A stretch of DNA of 64,000 nt from Psoroptes ovis (lineage: Eukaryota > Arthropoda > Arachnida > Sarcoptiformes > Psoroptidae). Below the pieces are notes generated by a model. That model had not been told where the DNA came from, did not search any database, and saw only the letters and a list, made by a program, of their open reading frames with translations. Each line of letters begins with the position of its first letter. Positions within the stretch are counted from its first letter, which is position 1. The stretch spans positions 2,341,501 to 2,405,500 of the forward strand of contig PQWQ01000005.1 of NCBI GenBank assembly GCA_002943765.1, given 5' to 3'. The translations under genes were made by a program, and so were the position numbers. Below, piece by piece: positions 1 through 14,683 of this stretch.

Positions 1-3000
1 GCATGGAATATGTGTATGACAAATCCTTCCGTCAATTGTGTGAAATTTAAGGATTTAAATAAGCGAAGTGTATAAGTGTAAGTAAATTGAATAAAATGTT
101 GAATGAAATATTGATGCAATCAAAGAGTAAATTAAGAATATTTTGAAGAATTATCATTCGTAATGCAAACGATTATGACGAATATCGAATGATGATGAAT
201 CCAGTAGTTCTTTGGCCGGCTTTCAGCGTACAAATTCAAGCATTCTAATCCGAATTGAATTACGTACAAATTACGTACTGATGAATTTGCTGATTTTTCG
301 AAATTCAAAAATCGATGAATGAATCATCGTAGAACTGCGAACAGTACCACCATCGCCATCGTCATCATCATCATCGTCATTGACCAATTTCATCGAATTC
401 AATCGACAGAATCAGCTCAAATGAGTAGAATCGATATAATGATTCATTGATTTGAATGAGGATTCAAATATGATTTGTCAAACATCATTTTTTCAGTAAT
501 CATTCAAATAAAAATCCACCCTTACCACGCCAATTCGCGCAAGCGTTTGCTTGCTAAGTTTTCTTATGACGTTTCTCTTTCATCGCTTATCAAATCGATG
601 AAAATTTTAAGGTGTGTAAACCACCATTAAAGCGCGCGCTCGTTTCATTCAAATCTTGATGATGATGATGGAAATAGATTGAATGGATCCAATCTATTGT
701 CATTTCCATCAAAGAAATATCCACAAATATTTCCAATGCTTCTCCCTTGAGTTTTGCTTGTATCAATTGAATGGATCACAGATAGATTTCTGCCACATTC
801 GCCACTCATTTGATACTTGTATTTACTTCAAAAACTAAAATATCGAAATCGATGAAAACATTGAATGAAATCATTTGATGAATGAATGAATGGATGAAGA
901 GAACAGACAAGAAAAGAGCGAGAGAGAAATCATTAAAATCAATGAATTTGAATGGTGATTGGACACAATACACATGATGGTGTTGATGGAAGTGCCTGTG
1001 GAAGTTGTACACGATCTAAAATCCAGTTTTACCCGTAGTCATAACAGCAATGTTGATAGTAAACATTGATAATTCCCAAAAAATATGAGAAAAAACTGGT
1101 AATGCATGGGTATCAGGCAGCAAATACTTGAAATAAGCTGTGTGCATTGCTGCTATATGATCATCTTTGTTGATGTTTAAGTGTTTGTGGCAGATGTATT
1201 TCTGTTTGTGTGTTCTTGGTGAATGCATCAAATTCATCCGAATTGTGGCGAATTGCAATTTTTGAAATCCAACTAATGAATGAACGAGAAACGTATGAAC
1301 GACAACCCGAATACCGAATTTCGTATTTTGGCCATTTGCTTTGCCAACACGATTTGCTTTGACGAATAGTTTTTTCACATTCTGTGATATTCAGATGTAA
1401 ACAAACGATTTCGTCGACCAACCACAGATCAACAAACAAACAACAACAATAACGATTTCATTAACGATTTTCATGTCCAACAAATTTGAAAAAATTTAAA
1501 AATATTCGAAAATCTAATTTAATTTTTAATCGTCTGCTGCTGTTCGTGGCTTTTTTTGTGCATCAAGAAAAATTCAAATGGTATTGGATGCTTCGAAGCT
1601 ATGATTCTATGAAGTTTTGGACATGTTTAATGTGTTTGATGTTCGTGGCTATTCTCTGAACGATGCTACAAATATGACCATCATCAATTGATGATTAGTT
1701 AATTAATATTTCATATCACCATCATCATCATCATCATCAACACTGTTTGTTGATTGATTCGTTTATTCATTTCATTTGGTTGTTTTTCCATTTTTCCCAA
1801 CTCAAAATTGATGCATTTTTCAAACGAATGTGTTTAAGGTTCACTATTTACAAATGTGTGTGTTTACAACTGTCAACGATTGCAAATGTGTTTCTGTCAA
1901 ACAGTTCTATCATCATCAACCATCTTGATGCGAATTGAACACAAATAGAAAAACCAGAAATGAACCAATGAATTTTTGATAGAAATTATCATCAACTCAA
2001 AATTACTAATCATTAAAATTGATAAGGTAATTAATAATTAAATCAAATGTAAGCAATGTTTGTGTGTTGAGCAATTCAAGAGTTGAGTTCATTTTGATGA
2101 TTTTGATATAAATGAAGTTTAATCTAAATGAATTTAATCAAAAAATTTTATTTTAAAAAAATTGATCAACACTGATTTTGATAAACATTAATTTTGATTT
2201 TGATCGTTTTTAAATCGTAATTTTAATTTAATGAGTGTTTATGTATTAATTAATTGATTCATTCATATATTTATTTATCATTGAATTTGTTTGTTTTCAA
2301 ATTAAAATTTTTGACAATTTTTTAAAAATCAAGTTTACATCAAGTTTTAATCAATTTTAAATAAAGTTTTGATCAATTTTCAATTAATTTTAAATCAAGT
2401 TTCCATTAATAATGTTGAATTTCATTGAGTAATTGATTGAATTAGTTAATTAATTTGTTTAATCGATTTTTTCAATTTTTAAATTCAAATTTTCGACATT
2501 ATCAGAGCTACATCCAACATCATCAGATCAACTTTTAACCAAACCAATAAATCTTTACACCTTTCGTGTCTTGATCATCAATTCATATTCAGTCTACGCA
2601 ACACCATCATTAAATGATCATCATCAAATGATCAGCATCGTCAAATTACCACAATTCAATAATCAAATTTTGCGAATGAAATTAATTTCTGTGTCCAGTT
2701 TTTTTAATTGAAATTTCAATCAAAAACCTCCAGTGATTATTATGTGATACAGATGTTTCATTGAAAAATCAATCAATGAATGAAAACATTGAACAATTTC
2801 TTCATTTCATTTCTTCAAACCTTTAAAATTCTTCGAAGAAATCAATTGTTTGTGTCTATGTGTTTTCAAGTATCACCTGAGCCATTAAGTGCGTTTCATT
2901 TCCATCCCTCAGTTCATCATTATCTGTTAAGAATTTTACTTCTTTAAACTTTGCATTTTCTTCTTGTTTCAACAATTTGAGATTTTACACCTGGTGTTTT

Positions 3001-5668
3001 TACCTGTAAGTTTAACTGTTCACTGTTTATTTATTTATTTATAGTTTGAGTTTGTTTGCTTTGCTTTTTCACAAAAAGTTTATGCATTATTTTGCTGCTT
3101 GTTTTGTTGTTGTCCTCTGTGCATTTGCTTGCTTTTAGTTGTATCCATGTTTTAAAATTGTATAAATCTTTGTTAATTTTGATCACATATTTGTGAGTGG
3201 TTTTGATTGATTCAGTTGAATCAATTCAATTGAAACTGAATTGAATTGAGATTTAAATTAAAATTAGAAAACATCGAAATTAAACAATTGAAACATAAAC
3301 ATCGAAAGACACAATGATTGATCAACGATGATGATATGAGTGTTGGTGGCATTTCTAATCAATCAATTGTGATTTGAATCAATTGTAAATTTAATTTTAA
3401 AATATTTTGAAATTTTTGAAAATATTTTAATCATTTTGAATTGGATTTTCAATTGGATTTCTTCTTTTGTTTTGTTCTCATTTTGTGATTATTGGTGGTT
3501 GTTGCTGTACAACAATAAGGATGATTAAATCAAAAATCATTTGTATTCAAATCTGCTGACAATTTTTCGCTGATTTAATCATTTCAAGAAAGAAAATCCA
3601 TTCAACAATTTCATTCTGTTTTTAAATACGATTTTTAATTTTAAGATTTAATTTTAATTTTGAATTTAAATTAAAATTGAACTTTGAGCTTCAACTTTGA
3701 ATTAAATTAAAATTAAAATTAAACTTTGAATTGAATTTAAATTAAAAATTTTGAATTAAAATCACAATGAATTTGAACGATTTAAGATTGAAAGAATGAA
3801 TGAGAAGAATGAAGACAAGTGAAAAACCTGTCAAGTATTTTTAATTTGAATTTTATTCTTATCGATATTTGAAGATATTTATTCAAATTTCCTCAATTTT
3901 GATTGATTGATTGATCGATTGATTCGGTGCGTTAGTCTATGTCTGTATTTTCAATTGAATGAAAAGTCAATAATCTTCATGATAATAATAGTTTCAATGT
4001 GGGTGTTCTAAATTTTGAATTATTTGTCTAAGATTTCGTCGATTCCGTTGAATAAAACTAGTCGTTGATTGAGAGGAATTATCGTCAAATTGAATTTGAA
4101 TTGAAAATTTTTACAAATCAAAATTTTGAAAATCAAAAATAATCACGCACAGGTAATCGTACTGATCAATCAATTTTGATCAAATTCAATTACGACTCCA
4201 ATGTCTGATAGGCCATAAGCGTTATCGTCTGTGAATCAATCTATTAATTGAATTCAATTAAAATTTTCAAAGATTTTCAGAGATTTTCAATTGAATTTCG
4301 AAGATTTTTTAATTCAATCAAAGATAATCTTGAAGAAAATATACAAATCTCGAGGCACCAAACCTTATATTTTTTCCGGTATGAAAAATTACCTTAAATG
4401 CCTTCATCAGCAATCAATTATCGTTATTTTGAATCTTAATTGCTGCACTGATATGGACAGTTATTACCAGTTATATTACCTGTTGATTGAGTCTGATCTT
4501 GAAAATGGTTCAATGTTTTTTGATCAATGTTATTTTGAATCTTTGAAAATAAGAAAAAATCTTTGAATATTTTTCAAATGCACTGGATTCAGTGGTGCTG
4601 CACAGGATACACAAAAACAGCGATTTGTGTATCCTTATCTGAACCTTTTTACAAATTTACGAATTTTTGTTGAATCGTTATTCGTTTGATTGTTTGAAAT
4701 TGTTTTATGTTTCGAAATTTTTTGCACCAGTCACGAATTATGATAATGATTGAATGGAGAAAAGACCTTTTCATGTATGATTCTATGTGTATTGTATCGA
4801 GAGATTTTCATTTATTTGTTCAATCATTTTTTTGAGGTCAATAAACATAGACATAGAGAGGCTAAAAGTGGTAGGGTCGTCGAGCGAGATCGAATGAAGT
4901 AATACGAAATATTGAAGATTCAAAGATATTTTCAATTAAAATTCAATGATTATCGAGAATATTTAAGGCCAAAATTCAATTTTGATGAAATTTATAAAAA
5001 ACAAAATTTATTGACAAGTAATCAATTACACATCATTGGTAACCTTATAACCTTTGAAAACCTTTAATATTTGAATTAATTTTGAGATTTTTTTTTTTGC
5101 CAAATTGAGATTCATTTTATCGTGTTCAAATACCGGTTTATTTCGATAATTGCTCCGTAATTCTCTATTTTTCTTTCTTAAAATCATTAAAAAACTCATT
5201 CATGTTTGATCATCATCAAACAATTACATTCCATTCCGAATCCATATTGTACAATTTAACAAAATTGAACGATTTAGATACTTTCGAACATGCTCGACAA
5301 GGTTTGTGCATTTGATTTCGGTAAATATTTTGGCCAAATATCGGTTGAATATCCATTAAATATTTCGTCTGTACAATCAATGAATGAATGAATCAATGTA
5401 GTTGTCTTTTTTTCTGTTTGGTTTATGAGAAATCAAAGAAAATTCAAAGAAATTCGAAGGAATTGTGGCTCGATGTCTTCGGTTTGTGTGTTTATTTAGG
5501 TCAATTACTTATTGGTGGACATAAACAACACGCAAACTGTCTTTTATTGTAAACAAATACAAAAGAAAAATCTTCGATTGACCATAGAAAATTCCGATCG
5601 GAAACAAAAGAGAAGTTTTTTGTTTGTTTTCAAATGAAATTTTGAAATTATTTTTGCTGAAAAAAAAA

Positions 5669-5755
5669 GTTTTGTCCGAAAAGTTCTAGCGCTCAATCCT
5701 CATTAAAATCAATGAAAATCGATGAATTTTACGTCAACAATTTTCCGGACAGCTA
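5669..5755. mobile_element. Mariner-type miniature element relic 1
   Basis: Short inverted ends: TGTCCGAAAAGTTCT at 5673 faces the reverse complement of AATTTTCCGGACA ending at 5751, about 79 bp apart. The end sequence resembles the terminal repeat shared with the elements at 14604 and 49639 and the known mariner terminus (TTAGGY-TGTCCnAAAAGTT). No clear flanking TA duplication remains, so edges are approximate. It carries no coding capacity. Confidence 0.45.
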
Positions 5756-7133
5756 GTCAAAATGTAAAAATGATAATTAAATGTATCCAAAACAAAAATC
5801 TTTTTTTGAAAAAATAAACAATAAATCAATCAAAATGTTTATGTTTATATGTTTTCTATGTGATACAAAATTCAATTGTTTTCAAATTGATTGTTTGTGT
5901 TAACATAAATTGCACACAAATGTGTTTGCTTGGAATGTTTGTTGTACTGCATCACATAGATTTTACCATATTGTTTTCAAATTCTTTGTTTCGTTTGGTG
6001 TTTTGGTGATGTTTGGTGTTTGATAAACAAACATTTAATCACTTGTTTCGATGGTGATATACGTTTTGGTAAACAAACTTTTCATTCATTTCATTCAATA
6101 ATTGTTTGAATAATTATTCGAAACAATTCAATTTAATGATGATTAATTAAATTTTGAATAGATTGATCGTAATTTGGAAAGTTTGTGTAATTTGAATGAA
6201 TTTTGCGGCTTTTTAATTGAATACAATCGATAAAAATGATGGATTTTAACGTTTGTTTTGTGAAGATTTCTTCGAATTACGACGGAAAATGGTCAACTGA
6301 TTGATCACCAATGTGACAATCGATTGATTGGTCATCAATGATGTTCCATCTCTGAACAATCGCATCGTTCTTTGACCTATTTTTTCGTCGATCATGCTCG
6401 TATTTAATCCAATAAAATACTTGCAAATTCTCCTTATTTTTGACCAGTTTTTTCTAATACTTATTTCATCTTTATTTTTTTCATTTGTTGGTTGGACAAA
6501 TATTTACTTGTGATATGATCGTTTATTAATATCATGATTGTTTGTTGTTGTTTGTTCGTTATTTGTTTACCAATAAATGCACAAATAAATAAACTAATAT
6601 ATTTATAAACAATCAAACAAACAAACAGTTTTATTTTCAATATATTCGAACACATATTTATCATATTTGATATGTTTGGTCAATATATCAATATGACGCC
6701 CTAAGATTGCTTTTCTAATAATTTTCTTTGAAATTGTTTTCTCACATTTCTTAACGATCAATGAGTATAAACAGTTTCAACTCATCTTAGAGTAAACCAT
6801 ATGAAAACATATGATTGGATTTTATTTTGTCATAAATTTTTGCAATTTGTCGGGTTTGAGTGTTTAAGATTGTCCAAAATTATACATTGTATTAGCAGGT
6901 TGGCAATTGTGTGATTGCGGTTTTCACTCATTGACGGCTGAAAAAAATGAGCAATAACTTTGTTGCCAGCTCATTATTGTCATTAATATGATCACATTTT
7001 TTGGTGGTTGTTTAAACATTAGACACCCCTCCTAGTTATGATCGAGAGAATAAATCGATTGACCTGATTATCGATTTCATCTGTTTATGTGTTTATGGCA
7101 CCCATTTTTCATAAAATAATTCTCTTTTATTTC

Positions 7134-7157
7134 GGTGGTGGTGGTGGTGGTGGTGGT
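7134..7157. repeat. GGT microsatellite, eight units
   Basis: Eight uninterrupted GGT units. It lies outside any supported gene. It is unusually G-rich for this neighbourhood, and the minus strand is the matching ACC run. Confidence 0.9.
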
Positions 7158-10100
7158 AAATCAATCAATCAATCCGTCGATTGATTATGTCAAATACTAT
7201 CAAAATTTGATGATAAATGAATTGATAAAAAACTCTTGGATTAATTACTTCTTCTCCTTCGTCTATGATTGATTTACGATCAAAAAGAGAATCTTCTTCT
7301 TCTTCGAGAGAGAGATTTCCACCTTTGAAATGTCTTCGTATGTCTTTTGTTCTTGTGATATTTGATTAGACTCAAAGTATGTGTGGAATGCATTGTTTCA
7401 GGAATTTAATTTTATTATGAAAAAAAATGAATAAATTCTTCATAAATGTCAATCAAACAAGACAATAAAATCGAGAAGAATATGAATAAATGAAATATCT
7501 TAGAATCTTAAGCCAAAGAAACAATAAATTCAAAATGATAATAAAACAATCCAAAGCTTATTAAAAAAAGTTTAAGATTCCTTAAATTGTTTAAAAATGG
7601 CCATTGTTTGTTTTTTGGTTTTGCTAAGAAAAAAATGTCTTAAGATGTTTTTAATAGCATCCAAAGCTTATGATAATACATTCTTAAAATCTACGTATAC
7701 AAATGCATAGCCTTCTGGCCTATTAGTATTTATATGAACAGTGTGTGTTTTAGTGTCTGTGGGTATATGTTTGTGGTAGGTATATCGATGTGTTTGTTAA
7801 GGTTTATACCTCTTGTACATCAACACAATCGATTGATGCATATCAAAGGTTTTCGTTTGTTGGCTGGTTAGTTGGTTGGCGTATTTTTTTGATGAATTGG
7901 TTTCTTAATTCATCTACCAACTTTGATGATAATGACATTGAAATAGACCTTGATTTTTCCATCATTTTCCATCCTTGATTTTTCTTTGATTATCTTCACA
8001 TAAGAAAAGAAATGATGGTAATAAAATTATGTAAGGTTATACATACATAGCATAAGGGGCTATACATCGCATTACATGGTTAACAAGCAGCAGCAACGAT
8101 ACAACAAAGAATAATCGACTTTTATTTGCTTTTTATACGAAAATAATAATTAGAATCATCAAATCAGTACTAGTTCGTTGTTCTTCTCCACGCTTACCAT
8201 CTTAAATACCATTTTCTTATGTAATCAATTCTCCCGGAGTCAATTGTAGACATTTATTTGTATTATTTCTGCTATTATTATCCTCATAATACGTACCCTT
8301 ACATGCATAGAAACCAGTTTTACGATGTTTGATTTTGATTTGATGTTTGATCGAATAATAATTATAATTATTATGATAATATCCAATCAAATTGATTTGA
8401 ATTTAATAAAAAAAATATTTACATAAAGGTTTAACACAAAGGTTTGAAATGAAGGTTGATCGACGAGAAAAATTCTGGGCTTGATTTTAAATTTTGATTT
8501 TTCTATCGATTGTCGAATATATTTGAAGATTTCATTGCCTTGATGTTGCACGCGAAAATTTGTCATTGTCATTGTCAAAAGACAATGATTTTTGCATCCA
8601 GAACAATGAATATCATTGTCTTATAATGATGATTGTGTAATGAGAATTGTAATGAATCATTACAAAGAAAACATTTTGAGTAATGAAAATATCATTTAAA
8701 TGTCAATATCTAAAATGTCTTAAATAAACAGAAATTTGATCATTTATTTGTGATAATTTCATGTTTTATTATTTATTTATTTTTTCCTATTGCAAATGGT
8801 TGGTGTAATTTTTTGTTGGGTTTAAAATACTTTGCCATTGTTTGATGATATCTACATTTTGCTTCTCATGAAAATAGAAATTTCTATGATTTACATGATG
8901 TAAATGAATCGTTTTGTAAATATTTAGATATTTGAATTATCTCAAACATCATCAACATCTTTGTCGCCGTTCAAACATTAGAGTGATCTTGTCAAACATC
9001 TCAAAGATTAATGATATTAATTTTCCCTGGCCAAAAGAGTTACATTTACATTTCAACGATCATTTATTTCAAAAGATCATCTCGTGGATGATTAAATGCG
9101 AGAATTTCCAAGATGAATTATCGCCGAGATGATTGTTTTCAGTTAGGGCTCAAAACTGAGCTAAATCGAGCGAAAATTAAGCGAAATTGGCCAAAATTAA
9201 GCCAAATACCTGTTGCGCATTGTGTGTTTTGTTTTAGAATAACTTAGTCTTGAAATAAACCTCGAAAAAAAAACAATAATTAAAACTGGTTCAAATCTTT
9301 GATAATTTATTTTGATTCTCCACCGTATTTCCATTGTTTTCATGTTGGTTTAATGTTTTCGATTGTATTTTTGATTGATAATTTTAATTGTTTTGAACAT
9401 ATTCTAAAAAATATAAAATCCATCAAATTTTTTCGTTTAAAATCATTTGAAATGATTTTTTGAATTGGTTTTGTTTTGTCTTGTTCAGGTCTGCCCCTCT
9501 TCATTTATCATTGACATAAACCTTTAATTTTCATTGATTGTTATTTGGAAAAATCAATCATTTAAAACCCTTCAATTTTTTTGAAAATTTTAAAATTTAA
9601 AATTTAAAATTGGAATTGAATGCTCAGTCATTGCATTATTCGTTGCTGTTCGATGACCAGTTTCGCCTGTAATTATTTATGACCAGTCTTTAGGATCTAT
9701 TATTATATTCACCCTTTAGAAAATTACAAATAAATCATTTTAATTGATTATTTTACTGTGTAAAGAAATGAAATGAATCAAAACTATCAATCGAAGACAA
9801 TGTTCAAGATAATATCAATTTATTTTGATGTTTTTCTTGCGTTTCTGGCTTATTCATTGAAAATTTTACCATTTTCTTGCCTCTTGTTGCCTTATGTCAT
9901 ATTATTATCATCATCATCATCATTATTATTTGCTTCAGTGATTTTATTATTATCATCATTATTACTCAACATTTACCAACCAGTGTTCTGCTGATTTGAA
10001 TCCAAAGATTTTACAGCAAAAAATTCTTCCAAAAATCTTTCAATTTCATTTACGATTTACCATTCATGACACAAGACTTTATTCGAAAATTTGCGTAATG

Positions 10101-10914
10101 CGAATTTGAATCAATTCAAATTTCGAATTTTGAGCTACCAAAAAATACGGCCAAACACCGTGGGCGTATTGAACGAGGATGTGGTTGTAGTCGTTGTTGA
10201 TGCTTCAACATTTGAATAATTAAAACACATGTATTACAGCTAGCTATTCATGATGATGCTTTTTAGTATTTGTAAAATATTCATTTACGTATCATTTTTT
10301 TATTTAAAATGATCATGATGATAATCATAATAATTCATTGAAATGAAAGTATATGAAGTAATGAGTATGGCATAATACTTGTGAAATACTTGAGAAGGAA
10401 TCTTAAATTTTAAATCTTAAATCTTTGTTACTATTTGAATTATTCATTCAAGAAAATGAAAGAATTATGTCAATAATTACGTATTAAATCTCATTTTTTT
10501 CTTTCATTTCGAATCAAATATTAACCACAAATCATGAATGAATTGACTCATCAAATATCGATGTTGACAGTGTTAAAGGTTTTGGTAGATTTTATTCAAA
10601 TACATACGTATTCGGTGTTTTGTGATAGATTTATTTATTTATCGTCTGTGATTTATTGTTTGTGAATCATTTTGTTTTGAGGAAAATATTTGTGTTAAGA
10701 AATTGATTTGAAATCAAATTTCTTCAATGATTTGATTCATTTACAAGATTTTTAAAGATTCTAAGATTTAATTTGAATTAGTTTTATGTGAAATTATGAT
10801 TATTATTAGTATTTACACTACATAAGACTATGAATTTAAATTTCACAGTGACAATTTCACTCAACTTTGACTTAAAATTTTCCCTTTTTTCATTGGTTTT
10901 TGCTTGGTTTGTGC

Positions 10915-11036
10915 TCAGATTTTTGTCAGCGGCCGGCATAGGGTGCTTCTGAGCAATCTACAATAAAGTTGGCTCGGCAGCCGGATTCAAGACAAGCGGG
11001 GCAAAGAAAACCCCTCGTTGCGCTTGATTTGATTGC
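10915..11036 (+). other. GC-rich island ending in a splice-donor-like site; candidate 5' UTR exon
   Basis: A block of about 110 bases with clearly higher GC than everything around it (GCGGCCGGC near 10930, two CCGG-type motifs, a GGGGC run). It ends at GC|GTAAGTTG, a near-perfect eukaryotic donor at 11037, and is followed by a 15-T run. No open frame crosses it, so it would be an untranslated exon. The nearest plus-strand acceptor leading to a coding start is TATTTAG at 15170, giving a possible 4.1-kb first intron of neuroglian. It could equally be an unrelated transcript or an old repeat fragment. Confidence 0.3.
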
Positions 11037-12844
11037 GTAAGTTGTTGTTTGCTCAGTATAATTTGTTTGTTTGACATTTTTTTTTTTTTTTTTTTGCTAT
11101 TTTTGACTCGTATTTCGAGCATATCGCACGCAGCACAACGACGAATTTAATTGAATGAAAATTGAAATCATCATTTAAATTTCATGTTCATCCATAAATG
11201 TATGTGATGATGTAAATGTCAAATGTTTTTGAGAACATAAAAAATCTTTGAAATGTCATCACCAGCACCACCATCATGTACAATATCCAAAAATAATAAT
11301 GTAATTACATTCATTTTCAACCCGAAGAGAATCGGAATAATTCAGAATAATTGCAAATATCCTAATGATTTGAATTCCTAATGATTTGAATTGATTCGGA
11401 ATTGAATTTAATTCAATTGAGTTTAATTTCATTTAATTCAGTTTAATGTTTAATGATCAAACAAATTCCATTCAATTCAATTGAATCGTTACATTTTTCC
11501 CTTCCATTTTCGTATTATTAAATCTTGCTATTGGATGCATGTTTTTTTTTGTTCATTTCGATTCATTGAATCCATGATTCCATTCAATAATCGAGATTAT
11601 GATGATGCTGATTCTGATGGAACATACCAATTGAGATTGCCACTGAGTTTTTGAAAACAACCAATTTTTGTTGTTGTTGTTAGCCGCCAGCCAGTTACCA
11701 AAGTGTCTCGAAAGCTTTTACATAATTAAGCCTCGAATCTAATAGAAACACATGTACGTAATTGGTTCCACATGGGTTTTCCCATTGGGGTTTTTCCATT
11801 TGGCCGGTTTCCATCGAACCAAACCAAAAAACTATTTTTGTATGTTTCAATTCTTCATTCTGTTTGTATCATTATTCGTCAGAAATTCGAATGATTACTG
11901 CATTTTGAACTTGATAAATGCTTGAATTCTTGTCAATTCTTGATAGGAACATTAATGCAATGTACATTATTGTATTTAAACATTTGTATAATTGAACAAA
12001 ATTAATGAAATGAATGTTTGATCATTAAATGCAATGAATGAAAAATGAATGAATGCCTGTCAATGATTATGGCAGCAGCACCATAAATATCATATGGATG
12101 GATGTCATAAATATTCATTCACATATTTGTGAGATTGTCACACCAAACGAACAGAATTGGAGAGAAAAACATGATTGGATTGAATTGAATTGAATTCATT
12201 TGTCATAAACCAGAGACAAAAACAATCTAATCGATTGATCAAAAATGATCAAAATTATCATGATGATGACAAAATGCTAATTCAATGATCGATGATAATA
12301 ATAATCGATGACATTTTCTGTTTGTTTGTTTGGTGTATAATCGGTGTTGGTTACCACCGAAATAAATATGATTGATCATCATCATTGGTTTATTTCGATT
12401 GTTTTTTCGAATTTCCATCAGGTTAAAACCTATTCTATAGAATGCGGTATTTCTGCAGTTTTTATTCAAACAAACAAAGTTTGAATTCAAACAAGCAGCC
12501 AAATAGAACGAACTGAGTTTGAACTATTGCATTTGACTTGCAATCGGCTGGTAATTGGCCACAGTTTACGTATTTTTCAAATGGGAAAATGCAAAAGTTT
12601 CCAGAGTTCAATGATTGTTTGATTTGATTTTAATTCATTTATTCACTCAATTATTTGGTGCTGATCATTAAAAAAATGTCAATTTTGAGTTTAATGATCA
12701 GTTTTTTTCCAAATGATTCTTGCAATTCAAATTGACTTTGACATTTCAATTTCAATCGTCGTGTTTGAAATTTGATTGAGTTTTACATTTTACTTTGATT
12801 GAATCGAACAGAGAGATTGTCACGCACTGAGTAGTAAGGTATAT

Positions 12845-12881
12845 ATCAAATCATCAAGGTATCTACCCTTGATGATTTGAT
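12845..12881. repeat. Perfect 15-bp hairpin
   Basis: ATCAAATCATCAAGG (12845-12859) is followed by a 7-base loop and its exact reverse complement (12867-12881). It is too short for a typical microRNA precursor and has no coding context. It may be a chance product of the ATC-rich composition or a cruciform-prone site. Confidence 0.6.
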
Positions 12882-14603
12882 CAATCATCTATCACACAAA
12901 GGTATCATAAAACCTGTCGCTTTTGTACTTGGATTGTTGAACGAATTTTCGTGACATTTTCTCTTCCTTTGAACGAAATATTTTACATATTTCAAGACAT
13001 TCATGGCATTCGTTTACCGGAATGAATTGAAATGAATTTAAAACGAATGATGACATGAATATTTATGTGGTGAATTCACTCAGATTCAGTTCAAATGCAT
13101 TTGTTTGCTTATTTGGTTATTAAAAAATGAAAAATAATTGAAATTATGAATAAATAATCAAATAAATTGATTGATTGATTGATTATCAGCCAGATATGTA
13201 CATTCAATGTAATGTAATGTATAAAAATAAATAAATCAATCAATCAATTGTAATTTATATCCGATTACTATTTTTGAACTTTTACTTCCTAAACATTCAA
13301 TATATGCTCGCTTACACATATTTAGGTCTATTATTCATTTATTTAGGTCTATTAATTCATTGAATCTGTTTTGCACATATTCATTCGTTGAATGATATAA
13401 TTTCTTTGAAATTTGTTTATGGATGCGCCAAAACGAAATTTCCATTGAAATTGAATACTTGTCACAATTATTTATTTAAATTTTCGAGATATTGACTATG
13501 ATCATTGCTGTTATTGACTTATTTCCATGAATTTTGATTTATTACACTGTCTATTGTATTGATGTTCATATGATTTTTGTAATTGTAATTAAATTTAATT
13601 CGGTTTTTCTATGTAAGTTGAAAACATCTTCAACAAAGTTCAACTATTGATAATTGAATAATTTCAATAGAAATATTTGTATTTGATTGTCCAATAAATT
13701 GGTGGAACAAAGTTTATGGCCAATTTTTCAATCGACATTTTCATTGATTTAATGAGAACAAACAAAAGTTTTTAGTCTAAAAAATATATTTGTAAAAGCA
13801 TAAATCAATGGAAAATTGCTTTCAATTTCACTGTTTTCTTTTCATAATTGACATTTGGTTATTATTCATTCATTCCAATTATTCAATTGATTCATATCCT
13901 GATTCGCTTTTCTTTCATTAATGTATGAGATAATTCATTGATACAATTGATTTGTTTCTAGTATGAAAAAAATGATTTCTACAATGATTTGACAGAATTA
14001 ATTGATTGTAAACAATGGATTATTGATTGAATCCATTAATTACTCAAGATTTAATCGATTCATTAATCGAGATTATGAATTAATTACTCAGATTATCGAA
14101 TGATAAATAGGTGAATCATTAATGGTAACATCGATACCCGATCATCCCGTATTTTGAATGTTTATTTTCAAAAAATGATATTTTCATATATTCATCGACC
14201 AGTTCGATCAATTTAATTGTAAATTTCATTTAAAAACTATTTGTTTGAATGTTTCAAGTTTTCAAATTTGCCAGTTTTATTTTATTCTTTTGTAAAGTCA
14301 AAGTTTTTGTAATTTTTCGTGATAAACTCAAATATATTTTGGTATTCAAAGAGTTATTCAAAGAACTCTTTAATGAGTTTATTTTATTTTTCCACGAATT
14401 TCAAATAGGAAAAAATGGAAACAAACAAAATAAAATTAAACAAAATGATACAAAGGTCATTTCGTTTCTTTGGAAAAATAATGTTATCAAAATGATAATG
14501 GTTTCTTTGAAGTAAAAAAAAAATATCCCAAAAAAAAGATTCGTGTATGTCTCTGTGTATTTGTGGATTTTCGATATTTTTTCGGGTCATTTTATCATTA
14601 TTT

Positions 14604-14683
14604 TGAGCTGTCCGGAAAGTTTTGGCCGATTTTCCATCGATATCTCAATTGGGCTCAACGGGTCAAACTTTTCGGACAATGCA
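14604..14683. mobile_element. Mariner-type miniature element relic 2
   Basis: TGTCCGGAAAGTTTT at 14609 is mirrored by AAACTTTTCGGACA ending at 14678, giving an element of about 80 bp with imperfect inverted ends of roughly 17 bp. The outer bases are decayed relative to the TTAGG start seen at 49639 and no TA duplication is clear. It has no coding capacity. It sits about 600 bp upstream of the neuroglian start, in the presumed 5' intron. Confidence 0.5.

Larger units (their letters stand above)
1..10914. other. Non-coding upstream region, no supported gene
   Basis: AT-rich sequence with many homopolymers, ATC/GAT triplet runs (for example near 361-385 and 1716-1740) and no open frame that looks like protein. 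The longest frames, 120 residues on the minus strand at 1016-1378 and 91 residues on the plus strand at 4291-4566, show no recognisable domain, lack splice-supported continuation and look like chance. Because the neuroglian translation start lies just downstream of a good 3' splice site (15170), part of this region is probably first intron or upstream UTR of that gene. Where its promoter lies cannot be read from the sequence alone. Confidence 0.5.

Noticed and set aside
1016..1439. Two overlapping minus-strand frames of 120 and 92 residues
   Set aside because: Overlap in different frames, no domain, no splice continuation, composition explained by the locally higher GC.
4291..4566. 91-residue plus-strand frame
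   Set aside because: Begins at a random ATG in simple AT-rich sequence, no recognisable motif and no supporting signals.
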